From the NCBI GenBank assembly GCA_000750105.3, contig JPHH03000041.1:247534-311533 (forward strand): a DNA stretch of 64,000 bases, read 5' to 3'. The DNA is from Tolypocladium sp. Sup5 PDA-1 (Eukaryota > Ascomycota > Sordariomycetes > Hypocreales > Ophiocordycipitaceae). Numbering within the stretch: position 1 is the first letter of the stretch; every line of letters begins with the position of its first letter. The position numbers and the translations under genes are program-made. The notes under the pieces are model-generated. The model saw only the letters and a program-made list of their open reading frames with translations. It ran no database searches and was not told the DNA's origin. Positions 10,407-22,600 of the stretch are shown piece by piece.

Positions 10407-11265
10407 GGGCCCCAGGGGCTGTCTTCTGCCTAGGTAATCTGTACCTACCTACAGCTAGACTTGGATACAATAGTGAAGCAGATGGGATATCCAGGCGTGT
10501 GGCGGAGGCATCCGCTTGCTCCAGTCGCCACTTGACCTGTTTCTCTCTGCAGCACGGGGCCAGACCAGACGACTCGATATTGAAGGGTAAGCACGGAAAC
10601 AGCCACCGCATCGGTGACGGAGGCCGGTGAGAAGATTCAAATGAATCGGCTTCGGGGTCGGGATGCTCGAGGGCATCCGTATTTCATCGGCGTGGAAGCA
10701 GCCGATGGTGGGGATGTGCCGTTGGAGTCGGAGCCGGCCGATGGGGGGGGTTTCTCCAGGACCCCTACAGCGCTAGAGGGGCCAGCGGGGTGCACTGGGG
10801 ACCCTCCACCCCGCCCGGCATGGAGGCGGGGGTTCCGCGATGATGACACGGTGCCAACTTGCGGCCACCCTTGCACCCATTACACCAGTTTGATGGCGAC
10901 CCTCGCACCCGCCTCCTGTGCTCAGCTGCACCGTCCCCAAGCCTCGTTTGCTCACCTTTCAGTTATCGACGGCCTGCGGTTGGAGAAGCGCCACGGACTA
11001 ATGCCGTCCTCGCCACCCTTTTAGGGCGACGCCGTGGTCCTCGTCGCGGGCCTCGTGGAGTCCTGGCCGCTGCCTTCAACTACAAAGCCTCAGCCCCGTC
11101 CCCACCGCTTCACGTCTGCTTCTCTTCTCACACCCGCTGCTTGCTGGTTCATCTCTCAGCTTGGGATCTTGACCTTCATCAAGCAGCTTCTGGGGCCCCG
11201 TCTTGTTGTACGTGCTGCGTCGGCTGCAGTGGCAAAGCGAGCCATACGCGGCCCTGACCGTCGAC
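10407..11265. other. Intergenic, promoter region of xanthine dehydrogenase
   Basis: 859 bp between two plus-strand genes. It is GC-rich with no gene-like frame. It carries the UaY-type inverted half-sites at 10728-10741, a second wider-spaced TCGG/CCGA pair at about 10687-10705, and a G run at 10743-10750. Confidence 0.5.
10728..10741. promoter_or_regulatory. Putative UaY-type binding site TCGG-N6-CCGA
   Basis: TCGG at 10728-10731 and CCGA at 10738-10741 with exactly six bases between, about 525 bp before the xanthine dehydrogenase ATG. In Aspergillus nidulans the Zn2Cys6 activator UaY binds TCGG-N6-CCGA in purine catabolism promoters including hxA. The match is exact; about one such site is expected by chance in a 64-kb window, but only about 1% in a promoter of this length. 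Confidence 0.55.
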
Positions 11266-14200
11266 ATGGCGCCCATCGCCGTGTCTCCCGAGCGGGATCC
11301 TCAGCCGGAGTCGCTGGCCACTCTGACGGCCAAGTTTGACGATACCATTCGGTTCTATCTTAACGGGACCAAGGTGGTGCTCGATGAAATCGATCCCGAG
11401 GTCACGGTGCTCGAGTACCTTCGCGGGATCGGCTTGACGGGAACCAAGCTGTATGTGCCACCCTTATCAGACCAGATCACCAAACGTTGTTCCTGATTGA
11501 CAACCCCCGTTCTAGTGGCTGCGGTGAAGGCGGATGTGGTGCCTGCACCATTGTCGTGAGCCAGTTCAACCCTACGACCAAGCAAATCTACCATGCCAGC
11601 GTAAACGCCTGTCTGGCCCCGCTGGCTAGCCTCGATGGCAAACATATCATCACTATCGAGGGAATCGGGAACACCAAGCGGCCTCATCCGACGCAGGAGC
11701 GTGTGGCAAAGGGAAACGGTAGCCAGTGCGGCTTCTGCACGCCCGGTATCGTCATGAGCTTGTACGCCCTGCTGCGGAACAACTCAGAGCCCACGCAGGA
11801 CGAGATCGAGGAGGCGTTTGACGGGAACCTGTGCCGGTGTACGGGCTACCGGCCGATCCTGGATGCGGCCCAGACGTTCAGCGCGGAAAAGTCTGAGCAG
11901 GTTCGGACGAATGGCGGAGGATGCTGCAAGGAGAACGGGGACGGATCCGCGAACGGCACAAATGGGGCCCGCTGTTGCAAAGAGAATGGGAATGTCCCCG
12001 TCAGCGAACTGCTACCGGAGACGAACGGCGGAAACGGAGGCTGTTGCATGCAAAACGGCAACGGCCCCGCCAACGGAGGCTGCTGTATGCAGAAGATGTC
12101 ACTCGACGACCAGCCCATCAAGCGCTTCACGCCCCCCGGCTTCATCGAGTACAAGCCCGACACCGAACTCATCTTCCCTTCCGCGCTCAAGAAGCACGAG
12201 ATGCGACCGCTCGCCTTTGGCAACAAGCGGAAGAAGTGGTACCGGCCCGTCACGCTGGACCAGCTTCTCCAGATCAAGAGCGTACACCCCCAGGCCAAGA
12301 TTATCGGCGGCAGCACTGAGACACAGATTGAGATCAGGTTCAAGGCGCTGCAGTACCCTGTCTCGGTGTACGTGGGCGACATCCCGGAGCTGCGGCAGTT
12401 TGAGTTCAAGGATGACACGGTCGAGGTCGGCGGAAACGTTGTCTTGACCGACCTGGAAGGGATCTGCGAAAAGGCCATCAAACATTACGGCCACACTCGG
12501 GGCCAGGTGTTTGAGGGCATCTTGAAGCAGCTCAAGTACTTTGCGGGGAGGCAGATTCGAAACGTCGGCACGCCGGCTGGGAACCTGGTCACCGCCTCAC
12601 CGATTTCAGATCTGAACCCTGCGCTGTGGGGAGCAAATGCCGTGCTGGTGGCCAAATCGGCGACAGAGGAGACCGAGATCCCCATGAATCAGTTTTTCAC
12701 TGGCTACAGGAGGACAGCTCTCGCCCAGGACGCCATCATCGCCTCCATCCGGATTCCTGTCACCGCCGCAAAGGGAGAGTTCTACCGGACTTATAAGCAG
12801 GCGAAGCGGAAAGATGACGACATTGCTATCGTCACTGGTGCGTTGCGAGTCAAGGTGGATGACGAGGGCGTTGTCACGGAATGCAATTTGATCTACGGCG
12901 GCATGGCAGCCATGACGGTACCGGCAAAGACGGCTACAGAGTACCTCATCGGCAAGCGATTTGCGGAGCTCGAGACCCTCGAAGGAACCATGAACGCCTT
13001 GGGACAGGACTTTGACATGCAATTCAGCGTACCTGGCGGCATGGCGTCGTATCGAAAGGCCCTGGCTTTCGGCTTCTTCTACCGGTTCTACCACGACGTG
13101 CTTACAAACCTGGGTGGGCAGAGCGAGCATGTAGACAAGGAAGCCATCGATGAGGTTGAGCGGTCCCTGTCCAAGGGCATGGTTGACGAGCAATCCTCCG
13201 TGGCGTACGAGAAGGAGATCACGGGCAAAGCCAACCCCCATCTCGCTGCGCTGAAGCAGACGACCGGAGAGGCGCAGTACACGGACGATATACCCGCCTT
13301 GAAGAACGAGCTGCATGGTTGCTGGGTCTTGTCAAGCAGGGCCCATGCAAAGATCAAGTCGATCGATTACTCCAAGGCCCTCGACATGCCCGGCGTGGTC
13401 GACTACATTGACAAAGACGACATGCCCTCTGCAGAGGCCAACAAGTTCGGCGCCCCGCACTTTGACGAAGTCTTCTTCGCCGATGGCGAGGTACACACTG
13501 CCGGCCAGGCCATTGCCATGATCCTGGCAACCTCTGCGTTGAAGGCTCAGGAGGCGGCAAGGGCAGTCAAGGTTGAGTACGAGGATCTGCCTTCGGTCCT
13601 GACCATGGAGGAGGCTGTGGAAAAGGAGAGCTTCCACCCCCTATACCGCGAGATTAAGAGGGGAGACACGGAGGCGGCGTTCAAGAAGTGTGATCATGTC
13701 TTTACCGGCACTTGCAGAATGGGTGGGCAGGAGCACTTCTACCTGGAGACCAACGCCTGCTTGGTCGTGCCCAAGCCTGAAGACGGCGAGATGGAGATCT
13801 TCGCCAGCACGCAAAACGCCAATGAAACGTGAGTAATGGCCATGTCTCTCATTACGAGTATTACCTAACTCGTCGCAGACAGGCTTTCGCATCGCGGGTG
13901 TGCGAGGTGTCGGCAAACAAGGTTGTCGTCCGTGTCAAGCGACTGGGCGGCGGATTCGGCGGCAAGGAGACGCGATCAGTCATTCTCAGCTCGGCCGTAG
14001 CGCTGGCAGCCAAGAAGACCGGGAAGCCTGTCCGCTGCATGCTGACGCGCGAAGAGGACATGATCACTATGGGCCAGAGACACCCCTTCATGGCGCGATA
14101 CAAGGTCGGCGTCAACAAGGATGGCAAGATCCAAGCACTGGATGTCGACATCTTCAACAACGCTGGGTGGACCTTTGATCTCAGTGCCAGTGTCGTCGAG

Positions 14201-15601
14201 CGTGCCATGACACACTCCGACGGGTGCTACGATATCCCCAACGTCTTCGTCCGGGGCCGGATCTGCAAGACGAACACGATGTCCAACACGGCGTTCCGAG
14301 GCTTCGGCGGTCCTCAGGGCATGTTCATTGCCGAGACGTACATGGAAGAGATTGCCGACCGTCTGGGCATGTCCGTCGAGACCCTTCGGGAGATTAACTT
14401 TTACAAGCCTCACGGCATCACGCACTTTAATCAGATGATCGAGGATTGGCACGTTCCGCTCATGTACCAGCAAGTACAGGACGAGTCGTTCTATGCGGAC
14501 CGGAGAGCGATGGTCAACCAGTTCAACGACGAGTACAAGTGGCGGAAGAGGGGACTGGCGTTGATACCGACCAAATTTGGCATCTCGTTCACTGCCCTGT
14601 TTCTCAACCAAGCTGGAGCCTTGGTACACATCTACCACGACGGTTCCATCTTGGTCGCTCACGGTGGCACCGAGATGGGCCAAGGGCTTCACACAAAGCT
14701 TACGCAGATTGCGGCCCAGGCCCTTTCCGTGCCGCTGGACAACGTCTTCATCTCGGAGACTGCGACGAACACGGTCCCCAATGCCTCTGCAACTGCTGCT
14801 TCCGCGTCGTCTGATCTAAACGGCTACGCCATCTACAACGCCTGCGAGCAGCTCAACCAGCGCCTGGCACCTTACAGGGAGAAACTCGGCCCCAAGGCGA
14901 CGATGAAGGAGCTCGCACACGCGGCGTACTTTGACCGCGTCAACTTGTCCGCGCAGGGGTTCTACAAGACGCCCGACATTGGGTACACGTGGGGCGAGAA
15001 CAAGGGCAAGATGTTCTTCTACTTCACGCAGGGCGTGGCCGCTGCCGAGGTCGAGGTGGACACGCTGACGGGGACGTGGACGTGCATCCGGGCGGACATC
15101 AAGATGGACGTCGGGCAGTCCATCAACCCGTCCATCGACTACGGCCAGATCCAGGGCGCCTTCGTGCAGGGCATGGGCCTCTTCACGATGGAGGAGTCGC
15201 TGTGGCTGAGAAACGGGCCGATGGCGGGCAACCTGTTCACGCGGGGACCAGGCGCGTACAAGATCCCCGGGTTCCGCGACATACCGCAGGACTTCAACGT
15301 GACGCTGCTCAAGGACGTCGAGTGGAAGGAGCTGCGGACGATCCAGCGCAGCAGGGGCGTGGGCGAGCCGCCGCTGTTCCTGGGCAGTGCCGTCTTCTTC
15401 GCGATCCGGGACGCGCTCAAGGCGGCGCGGAAGAAGGCGGGGGTGGCGGCCGAGGTGGGCGTAGATGAGAGCCAGGGCTTGCTAAGGCTGGAGAGCCCAG
15501 CGACGCCGGAGAGGATCCGGCTAGCGTGCGAGGATGAGATTATGAGGAGAGCGAGGGTGGTGCCGAAGGAGGGGGAGAAGAGCTTCTTTGTGGCGATTTA
15601 G
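11266..15601 (+). CDS. hxA: Xanthine dehydrogenase (purine hydroxylase I)
   Basis: Oxidises hypoxanthine to xanthine and on to uric acid with NAD+, using molybdenum cofactor, two 2Fe-2S clusters and FAD. Exons 11266-11450, 11516-13828 and 13879-15601 give 1406 aa. The first cluster ligands (GCGEGGCGAC, residues 63-72) are rebuilt by splicing intron 1. The second cluster shows CGFCTPG (133-139) and CRCTGYR (168-174). The FAD domain contains KIIGGSTETQIEIRF and FAGRQIRNVGTPAGN. The Mo domain contains RLGGGFGGKETRS, ANTAFRGFGGPQG-like sequence and the catalytic Glu in GVGEPPLF (about 1327). Between the Fe-S and FAD regions, residues about 195-250 form an unusual linker with four Cys-Cys pairs, each followed by KEN, MQN or similar. 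The gene is tandem to the kynurenine aminotransferase, and a UaY-type site sits upstream. The start is the only ATG in the frame before the first Fe-S domain. Confidence 0.97.
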
Positions 15602-16610
15602 GGGCTTCTTGGATCATATAACTAGCATCGTGCCAGGCACAGTTAAGAGTGTATGGGAAGCAACACTGGGAATTGACGGAGGACATTTCATATCCTTGCC
15701 TTTTCTCCCTTTAGCCCATGTAAAGAAACAGTTGGGAAACTGTTACCCAAGAGAATTTTTTCTCGAGCATCGTTACTCTACAGGGCAGCTTGGATGTCGT
15801 CGTTGGAAGACTGCCGTAATCTTCCGACGCCAGCCCGTGACCTTCCGCGCCCCTTGGCGACCGGGGGCGATGCAGCCGTTGACGCAGGACGGTGCGAGAC
15901 ATGCGGTCTGCTCTGCATTTGCTTGTGCGATGCGATGCTGCAGAGGCCGAGCATTCATGTGTACCAAGCACATACGTCAGGCAAGGCCAGGTCAGGTAGT
16001 ATCGCATGTGCAAATTCACATGGGGGTAGCGAGTCTGTGTAACGCGGGTCCCCGGTATAGGGTAGTCTGGCGTCACGACTCACGGCAGCATTGACAATTG
16101 CATTCTTCCTGTTGGCCGCATGCGGATCCTCGGCTGCTGTTTGAGTCGTTTGAGGAAGCTGCCTTGGTTAGGCCCTGCTTCCACTCCTCCCTCAGCCCCG
16201 CCAACACCCGATCCACTGGGAAGGCGCCGCCCCCACCGCGCGCGTGAGCAGGAGCAGCGCAGCGGGCAGCGGGCGGCAGGAACAGCTGTAAGACCAGACC
16301 AAGCCAAACGTAAACTCCAAACGCAGCTCGCCTGCTTGGATCCTTGCTTTTCGGCCCTCGTGCGCAGCCTCAGCCTCAGCTCCCGCTCTTGTCACGCCGC
16401 TGCTCGACTTGAACTTGTATTGTCTGCGCCAATTCAGGCTCGGCGGACAAACGCAGACGCAAACGCAAGCCGCCCGCCCGTCGCAACAACCAAGAGACGC
16501 AGAGATCCATCCCCACCGCCGTCGGCCGGAGTAACGAACCAAGTCCTTCTTGCGACAGACTTGTACACGCGTGCGCTCTCCCTCGCATTGGCCCGAAACG
16601 CAAGCCCAAC

Positions 16611-16640
16611 ATGCGGAATTGCCCACTGGGACAGCCGTAA
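16611..16640 (+). other. uORF 1 of the AcuM-type regulator
   Basis: ATG at 16611, nine sense codons, TAA at 16638-16640. It is relevant only if the mRNA starts upstream of this point. Confidence 0.35.
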
Positions 16641-16754
16641 GAACGAATCACGCGCGCAACGAACTACGCACACTACAAGGGAGCGAGCGAGCGAGAGAAG
16701 AAGGTGACAGAGACAGAGACAAGATCGGAACGAGGCTGCAACGGCCCGGGGCAA

Positions 16755-16793
16755 ATGAGCCGCGCACAACGCCCGCGCGCCGCTCTTGCGTAA
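16755..16793 (+). other. uORF 2 of the AcuM-type regulator
   Basis: ATG at 16755, twelve sense codons, TAA at 16791-16793, 36 bases before the main ATG. Confidence 0.35.
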
Positions 16794-16809
16794 CGTCGGG
16801 AGAGACCCA

Positions 16810-16833
16810 ATGGGAGGACAGCGTCCGACATGA
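16810..16833 (+). other. uORF 3 overlapping the regulator start (ATGA)
   Basis: ATG at 16810 and seven sense codons. The TGA stop (16831-16833) overlaps the main ATG (16830-16832) in the sequence ATGA. A terminating ribosome would be placed on the main start codon. The arrangement is seen directly; translational coupling is inference. Confidence 0.45.
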
Positions 16834-19227
16834 GTGACGGGAACGCCATGGACAAGGACGCTGCTACTGCTGCCGGCAAGGCGGCGGCGGACAAGGCCGA
16901 GAGCAACAAGGACCGCGACAAGGACGCTGGAGGCGCGGCGTACGCGCACTCGGGCAAGAGCCCCAAAAAGCGGCGCAAGGTCAATCATGGTACGCAACTC
17001 CGTCACACGCCGTAGCTGGCTGCGCTGGGGCTCGAGAGGGAGGGAAGAGACCCGGGAGAGCGGACGGACGCCTGCAGCTGGCCTATGCTCTGCAACTTCC
17101 GCCTCTCCTCTCACCTCCTCCCCACTCTCCTCCCCGTCCTCGCTCTCCAGCGGTGTCCCGGCGCAAACGCTATTATACAAGGACCCTGGGCTAACACTGG
17201 CGGCTGCTTGCTTGTCGCAACTCCAGCCTGTGTGTATTGCAGGAGATCTGTAAGTCTGCCCAACGGCCGCGACACGAAGGCGCAGGACGTGGCGACCCGC
17301 GACATCGGGCGCGCGAGGCGAAATCAGGGTCCCTCCCTCCCCGTTGCCTGCGCCGAGCTGTTTGGATGCATGTTGCTGACAAAAACACGTTTTCTGTGCG
17401 TTACAGCATATGACTTGCGATCTCGTACGTATATATGAAACGGTCCTTCGGGGAGGACATCCGCCCTCGTGGCATCTGCAGTCTGCAAAGAGCGCGGCGC
17501 GGAGCCTCCCCATTCGCCAACTACAGGAGTGATTTGAGCATACCTTGCTGACGACCATGGACAGGAACGGCCGTGTACGAGATGCATTAAACGAAACATC
17601 GGGCACCTGTGCCACGACGAGCCCCGCGAGGGCGAAACGAAGAAGCTCAAGAACGGCAAGCCCACCGGCGCAACGCCCGTCGACGACACGGATGCGCAGT
17701 CGCAGGCGGCATCGGACGTGGCCCGCAGCTCTATTTCCAGCACCATGGGTCCGCCCCCAAGCTTCGACGGAACCAGGCAGCGGTCCGCGAGTGGGTTCAC
17801 GGCCGCCGGCGTCCTGGGCCAGGGGAACCCGATGTCGCTTGTGCAACCAGCGGGCGCAACGGGGCTGCAAGGAAATGGGTCGAACAACAGCGGCAGTCGT
17901 GGTAACGCGAATCAATGTAAGTGGTGCTTCTTGAGCAAGTTCAGGACTCCGTCTCCCCTCCTCGGGGATGGAGATCCTGCTTTCTTCCTCTCTCCTCTCC
18001 CCTCCTCTCCGCTCTCCCCCTTGTTGCAACAATCGGATACAATTCCAGTGTTGCTTATGCAGGTGCAATGGGCCCGAGAACTAATAATCGCGCAGTTGCC
18101 GGCTTTTCGGACGCGTGGTTGACGGCCCAGAACTTCAATGATATGAACAGCTATAACCCGAACTACATGATCGCCCCCCACGTCACACACGAGTTTAACC
18201 TGCTCAACGACTTCTTACACAGCGGGCTCCTCGACGACAGCGGCCTTACGCCAGACGAGACCCAGCAGAACGCTGCCTTTAACAGGACGAGCCAGTCTGA
18301 CATGTTGCCTGGCAGCTTCGGAGGCCGCACCGCGCTCCCAGCAGGGGGCTCCGGATCGGGGCCGAACCTCCAGGAAGGATCCATGCCGCCACCGCCGAGC
18401 GTCGACGGCAAGGGGGCGCCAAGGACCGCAAACTCGGCGTCGGACAAGACGCGAGAGTACTACCTCCAGGCCGCGGACCCCTCTGGCAACGACAACGCCG
18501 AGCAGCGCATGACGCGGGTGCTCAAGGCCAAGTACGAGGCCGGCCTGCTCAGGCCGTTCAACTACATCAACGGCTACGCCCGCCTGGGCAAATACCTCGA
18601 CGGGCACATTGCCGCCTCGTCGAAGCAGAAGATTCTGCGAACGATTAACCAGTTCCGGCCCAAGTTTCGGGAGAAGGCCCAGGGCCTGACGGACATGCAG
18701 CTTGTATACGTTGAAATGTGGTTTGAAATGCAGCTGATGGACTACGACCGCGTGTTTGCCAGCATGGCGGTGCCTGCGTGCTGCTGGAGGAGGACGGGGG
18801 AGATATTCAGGGGCAACAAGGAGATGGCGGAGTTGATTAACGTTCCGGTGGACCAGCTGCGAGACGTGAGTCTCAATACCTGTTACGGCTGTGGTGCATG
18901 TGCTGACGTATTCGCCAGGGCAAGATTGCGCTGCACGAGATTCTCACCGAGGAGTCCATGGTGCGCTACTGGGAGGAGTTTGGGACGATTGCGTTCGACC
19001 CGGCGCACGAGACGCTGCTGACGGCGTGCTCGCTCAAGAACCCGAGCGACACGTCGGACCATCCGATTGTCAAGTGCTGCTTTTCGTTTACGATCCGCCG
19101 CGACGACCACAAGCTGTAAGTGGCCCCTTTCGGACCATGATGGAGATGTGAGATGCTGACCAGGGATCATGACAGACCGGCGCTGATTGTGGGCAACTTT
19201 TTGCCGCATGATCCGCCACCGAATTGA
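16830..19227 (+). CDS. Zn2Cys6-PAS gluconeogenesis regulator, AcuM/AcuK (Rds2/Ert1) family
   Basis: Predicted nuclear activator of gluconeogenic and non-fermentable-carbon genes. Seven exons (16830-16989, 17227-17249, 17407-17424, 17565-17916, 18063-18865, 18919-19115, 19176-19227) give 534 aa. The zinc cluster is spread over four exons, two of them only 23 and 18 bp. Splicing gives KVNHACVYCRRSHMTCDL followed by ERPCTRCIKRNIGHLC, with cysteines at 55, 58, 65, 71, 74 and 83. A basic KSPKKRRKVNH stretch precedes it. The C-terminal half has the family's RPFNYINGYARLGKYL segment, a PAS-like domain (about 395-490) and the terminal GNFLP motif. The acceptor at 18062 was chosen to keep frame; the exon 4/5 junction is the least certain. 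AcuM/Rds2 fits the modest length better than AcuK/Ert1, but I cannot separate them. Three uORFs precede it. Confidence 0.88.
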
Positions 19228-19653
19228 AACTGTTGCGACTGGGGTGGATGAGGACAAAAAAATAAAATTGGCGTGGAAAGGATATGGGACGTATGGGCAT
19301 GGGAGGGCGTATGGGGGGGAGGGCGTATGGGGGGGAGGGCGTATGGGCGGGATTCGTGTTATGTTCTGAATGGGCTGCTCTGTTCTGTGTCGTCGGTGTA
19401 AGCCTATCGATACTCTTCTGATGCAGCTCGCTTGATCCCTTGCAAGAGACATTTGCGTGAAGAGGAAGTTGGTGACGATGTGGTTGGCTTGTGCAGGTAC
19501 TTGGGGGGAAGGAGCTCCTGGTCCGGCGCAGGCCGCCGCCTCAGTCTTCTGTCCATTCGTGACTCTCCCCACCCCATCTCGGCCTTGTACACCATTCGTT
19601 GACGTGTCTTCTGACGAAACTCCTCTGCAATGACCTCTACATGACGCTTCGCG
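19228..19653. other. Intergenic, 426 bp, with 16-bp tandem repeat
   Basis: 3' flank of the regulator and promoter of the meiotic gene. No gene is seen. The 16-bp repeat at 19304-19351 is the only notable structure. Confidence 0.5.
19304..19351 (+). repeat. Three tandem copies of a 16-bp unit
   Basis: The unit AGGGCGTATGGGGGGG starts at 19304 and 19320, and a variant copy starts at 19336. It lies about 80 bp after the regulator stop codon, probably in its 3' UTR. Confidence 0.8.
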
Positions 19654-22600
19654 ATGGCGCCTCGAGATCCTGTCGTTGCGGGGCGCGACAGGAAGATCCG
19701 CACGGTCGTTGGTAGGCTCTGCTCCGCGCTTGATCTGGATGCGAGTCTTCACTCACCACCAAACCAAACTAGACTTTGCAGTCGATCTCGAATCCACGCT
19801 CCCTTCCACGCGGGATGCTGGGGCAGTCGATGTGCTACTCGCCGATCTAAGTCACCATATCCAGACGACCACGAACCTTTCCCAGCAGAGCGCAGCGAGC
19901 ATATCGACCAAGGCTGCCAAGGACCTCGAACGACAGGGGAGGAATCTATGGAACCTCTGCATCCGTGTGAACAGAGACACAAGCGATGGCTCGTCGTCGA
20001 AAGAGAGGACCAAGTTGCTGGTGCGCGCAAGGCTCTTTGCGTTCCAGGTCCTCGAACTCGGCCGACAGGCAGGCAGGCACAAGGAAGATGCAGAGGCGGA
20101 GGCAGTATACCTCCTGAACCTGGCCTTGACGCTGGGAAGAATATGCATCGGAGATGCGGAACTGGACTCGGCGAGGCTGGCACTCCAAAAGGCCGCTCAG
20201 TTTGTCGAGCGACTCAAGGCTGCTGCGGAAAAAAACAGCCTGCCTGATCCGTCCGGGGCTAGGAGGCGGCTGGAGGCGGAATATCTGACTATGCGGATGG
20301 CGTTCGTAAGACTTCCACTGACCGAGTGGACGTTCTGTAGCTAACCGAGTGGCGAGTCGTGGAAAGAAGATCGACTGGACGTTGCCGAGCACATGTTCAG
20401 CAAGACGAATTCGCTTCGACAGAACCTCGACGTTTCGTCGGCCGAGAACATGGCCGATACTCTGCAGCACATTGGTGCAGACTTGTCCTCCGCGGGGGAT
20501 CACAATATGGCCCTCAAATGGTTCAAGCGCGCGTCCGACCTCATCAACTCGCAAAATCTAGAGCGGCTTTCCATGCATGGCTTAGAACTCCGGCTGGCAA
20601 TCTGTCAAGGCCGCATTCAGAGCCTCCTGGGCATTGGCTCTCCCGTATGTCTCCAAGAAGCGAATGACCTGGTCGCATACGTCGAGTCTGAGGTTGGAGA
20701 CAAGCCCGTGGTGCTTCATTGGCGACTGGAGATATTGCAAAAGTCTCCTGACGAGATCTTTGATGCAGAAGCCTACGCGAGCATCCTGCGCCGCATGATA
20801 CGGTGCTTTGACTTTTCGGACGGAACGTTCCACTTCCTGTTGCATCATATAAAGGAGCTTCGAGACAAGAATTCGCGTCTGGCGTGCGGTTTGCTGGATG
20901 AACTCCTGAAGCAGCATGTTTTGCACTCTGAAAACGTAGCTTGGATAAATAAGGCCGTGGTGAGGAGGATATGGATGGCGACAATGGACTCGGAACCTAC
21001 CGACCCACTCACGGCTTTACACGGCCTGTTGGACAATGTCTACGATGCCCTATCAGGGCCACTGAGCCCGGATGCTACTGGAGCTGCTCACTCGGTAAGT
21101 TGAAGAGCTACGGTCAAATGCTTCGACTAACTGCTCAGAGCAGCTTATATGGAAAAAGCTGGAGGCCATGTTTACGAAACAGCGATTTTCGACTGCGGAT
21201 GCTTGGTGTACGCTCGCACTCCACCAGGTCTTCTCCGACTGCGGCGAGGCCAACCTGGGTAAGTTTGGGAGGAAACGGATTCTCTGCGCACTTGCACTCA
21301 ACGACGCAGACGGGGCCAGGAGCGCTTTTCGCAATATGCCCGAAGGCCCCCAAGACAATATATTGACCAGGTATCTAATGTTCAAGGTCTCTCTGCTTTG
21401 CTGGGACCACGAGCTTGGAAGCCAGTGTATCAAGCACCTGAGCGGATCCACAGACAAGACTCAGTGTCGAGACATACTATATGCCTGTGTCCGAGAAGCA
21501 CAACAGGTCGGCGACAAACTCTGCACGCTAGCAGCACTGAAGGCAGTCGCGGACAGTTGGACGGCTGGGAAACTATCGCCGGGCAATGTGCCTTCCATCC
21601 TCCGGTGTACTATACGGCTAATACACATGGTGGAAGAGGAAGAGGGTGTCCGAGAGAACCATGTCGAGAAGTCTGATTTTGTGGAGGACATTTGTGAGAT
21701 ATTCGGGAAAGGTATGTTGCATCCGCCATTTGTCTTACTGGATGCTAACGCTGCTAGCTGCCGAACATTCGAAACAGGACCCTAGGGATGACCAAGGAAA
21801 CAAGGTATTCACGATACCGGAACTCCACTGGTTTCGGAAGAATGCGTTCAATATTGGCGCTACCAAGTGTCACACATGGGAGCTACCACACATAGTTCGG
21901 ATATTCAGCTCGTGCCTCTGCTTCATTGACTGTTACCCCAAGGACCTACCTCTGACAGATGTCGCGGAGCTGACACTGATGGGCATGCGTTGCCACTTTG
22001 TCATCGCCGCGGCATTTGTCTCGCTCGCGCGGGCGGAAGACCGGATCGATGAGCAGCTGCAGCGGTATCTGGAGGCGAGACAACATGTGGCGGCCTTTGA
22101 TAGCCTGATTCAGACTGAGGTCGGCCCGCAGGATGAAGAGGTCATGAAGGACGTGGTGCAGAAGATGGCGACGCTGTTCGTGTTTGACTTTGAAAGCGCG
22201 GTCTGTTTGAAGAACTGGGACGACTTGAACCAGGTTGTCAGAAAGGCGAAGTTGTGCAAGGACGAGGTCATATACAAGGCCATGGGAGACTGCTTACTGC
22301 GGAGCCATGCCCCAGGAAAAGGTACGTCGATATGATCCGCCTGATGTTGTTGTGGCGCTGACTTTCCCTAGTGGTGTATGCAACCATGAGGCTCATCATC
22401 AACGAAATATTTGAGCTCGAGAACTTCGACACCGAGAAGCTGGCCAAGTACATCCGCTGCATGTTCCAGGCCATCCTGCCGCTGGATGACGCCCTAGCTC
22501 TGCAGCTCGTCGACCAGGCCTTGCAAATTGCCCGCGAGGGTCATCAAGTACGTTGTCCCGCCCATCATACATCTTTCCACATCTCCCTATCTACCCCTAC

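Larger units (their letters stand above)
15602..16829. other. Intergenic / long leader of the AcuM-type regulator
   Basis: 1.2 kb without a supportable gene. The first 500 bases include a short AT-rich stretch (about 15600-15780) that is probably the xanthine dehydrogenase 3' end. From about 16180 it becomes GC-rich and purine-rich near the regulator start. Three short uORFs lie in the last 220 bases. Confidence 0.5.

Noticed and set aside
16434..18068. 544-codon minus-strand frame over the AcuM-type gene
   Set aside because: It covers introns and leader as well as exons of the plus-strand gene, is low complexity, and has no domain.
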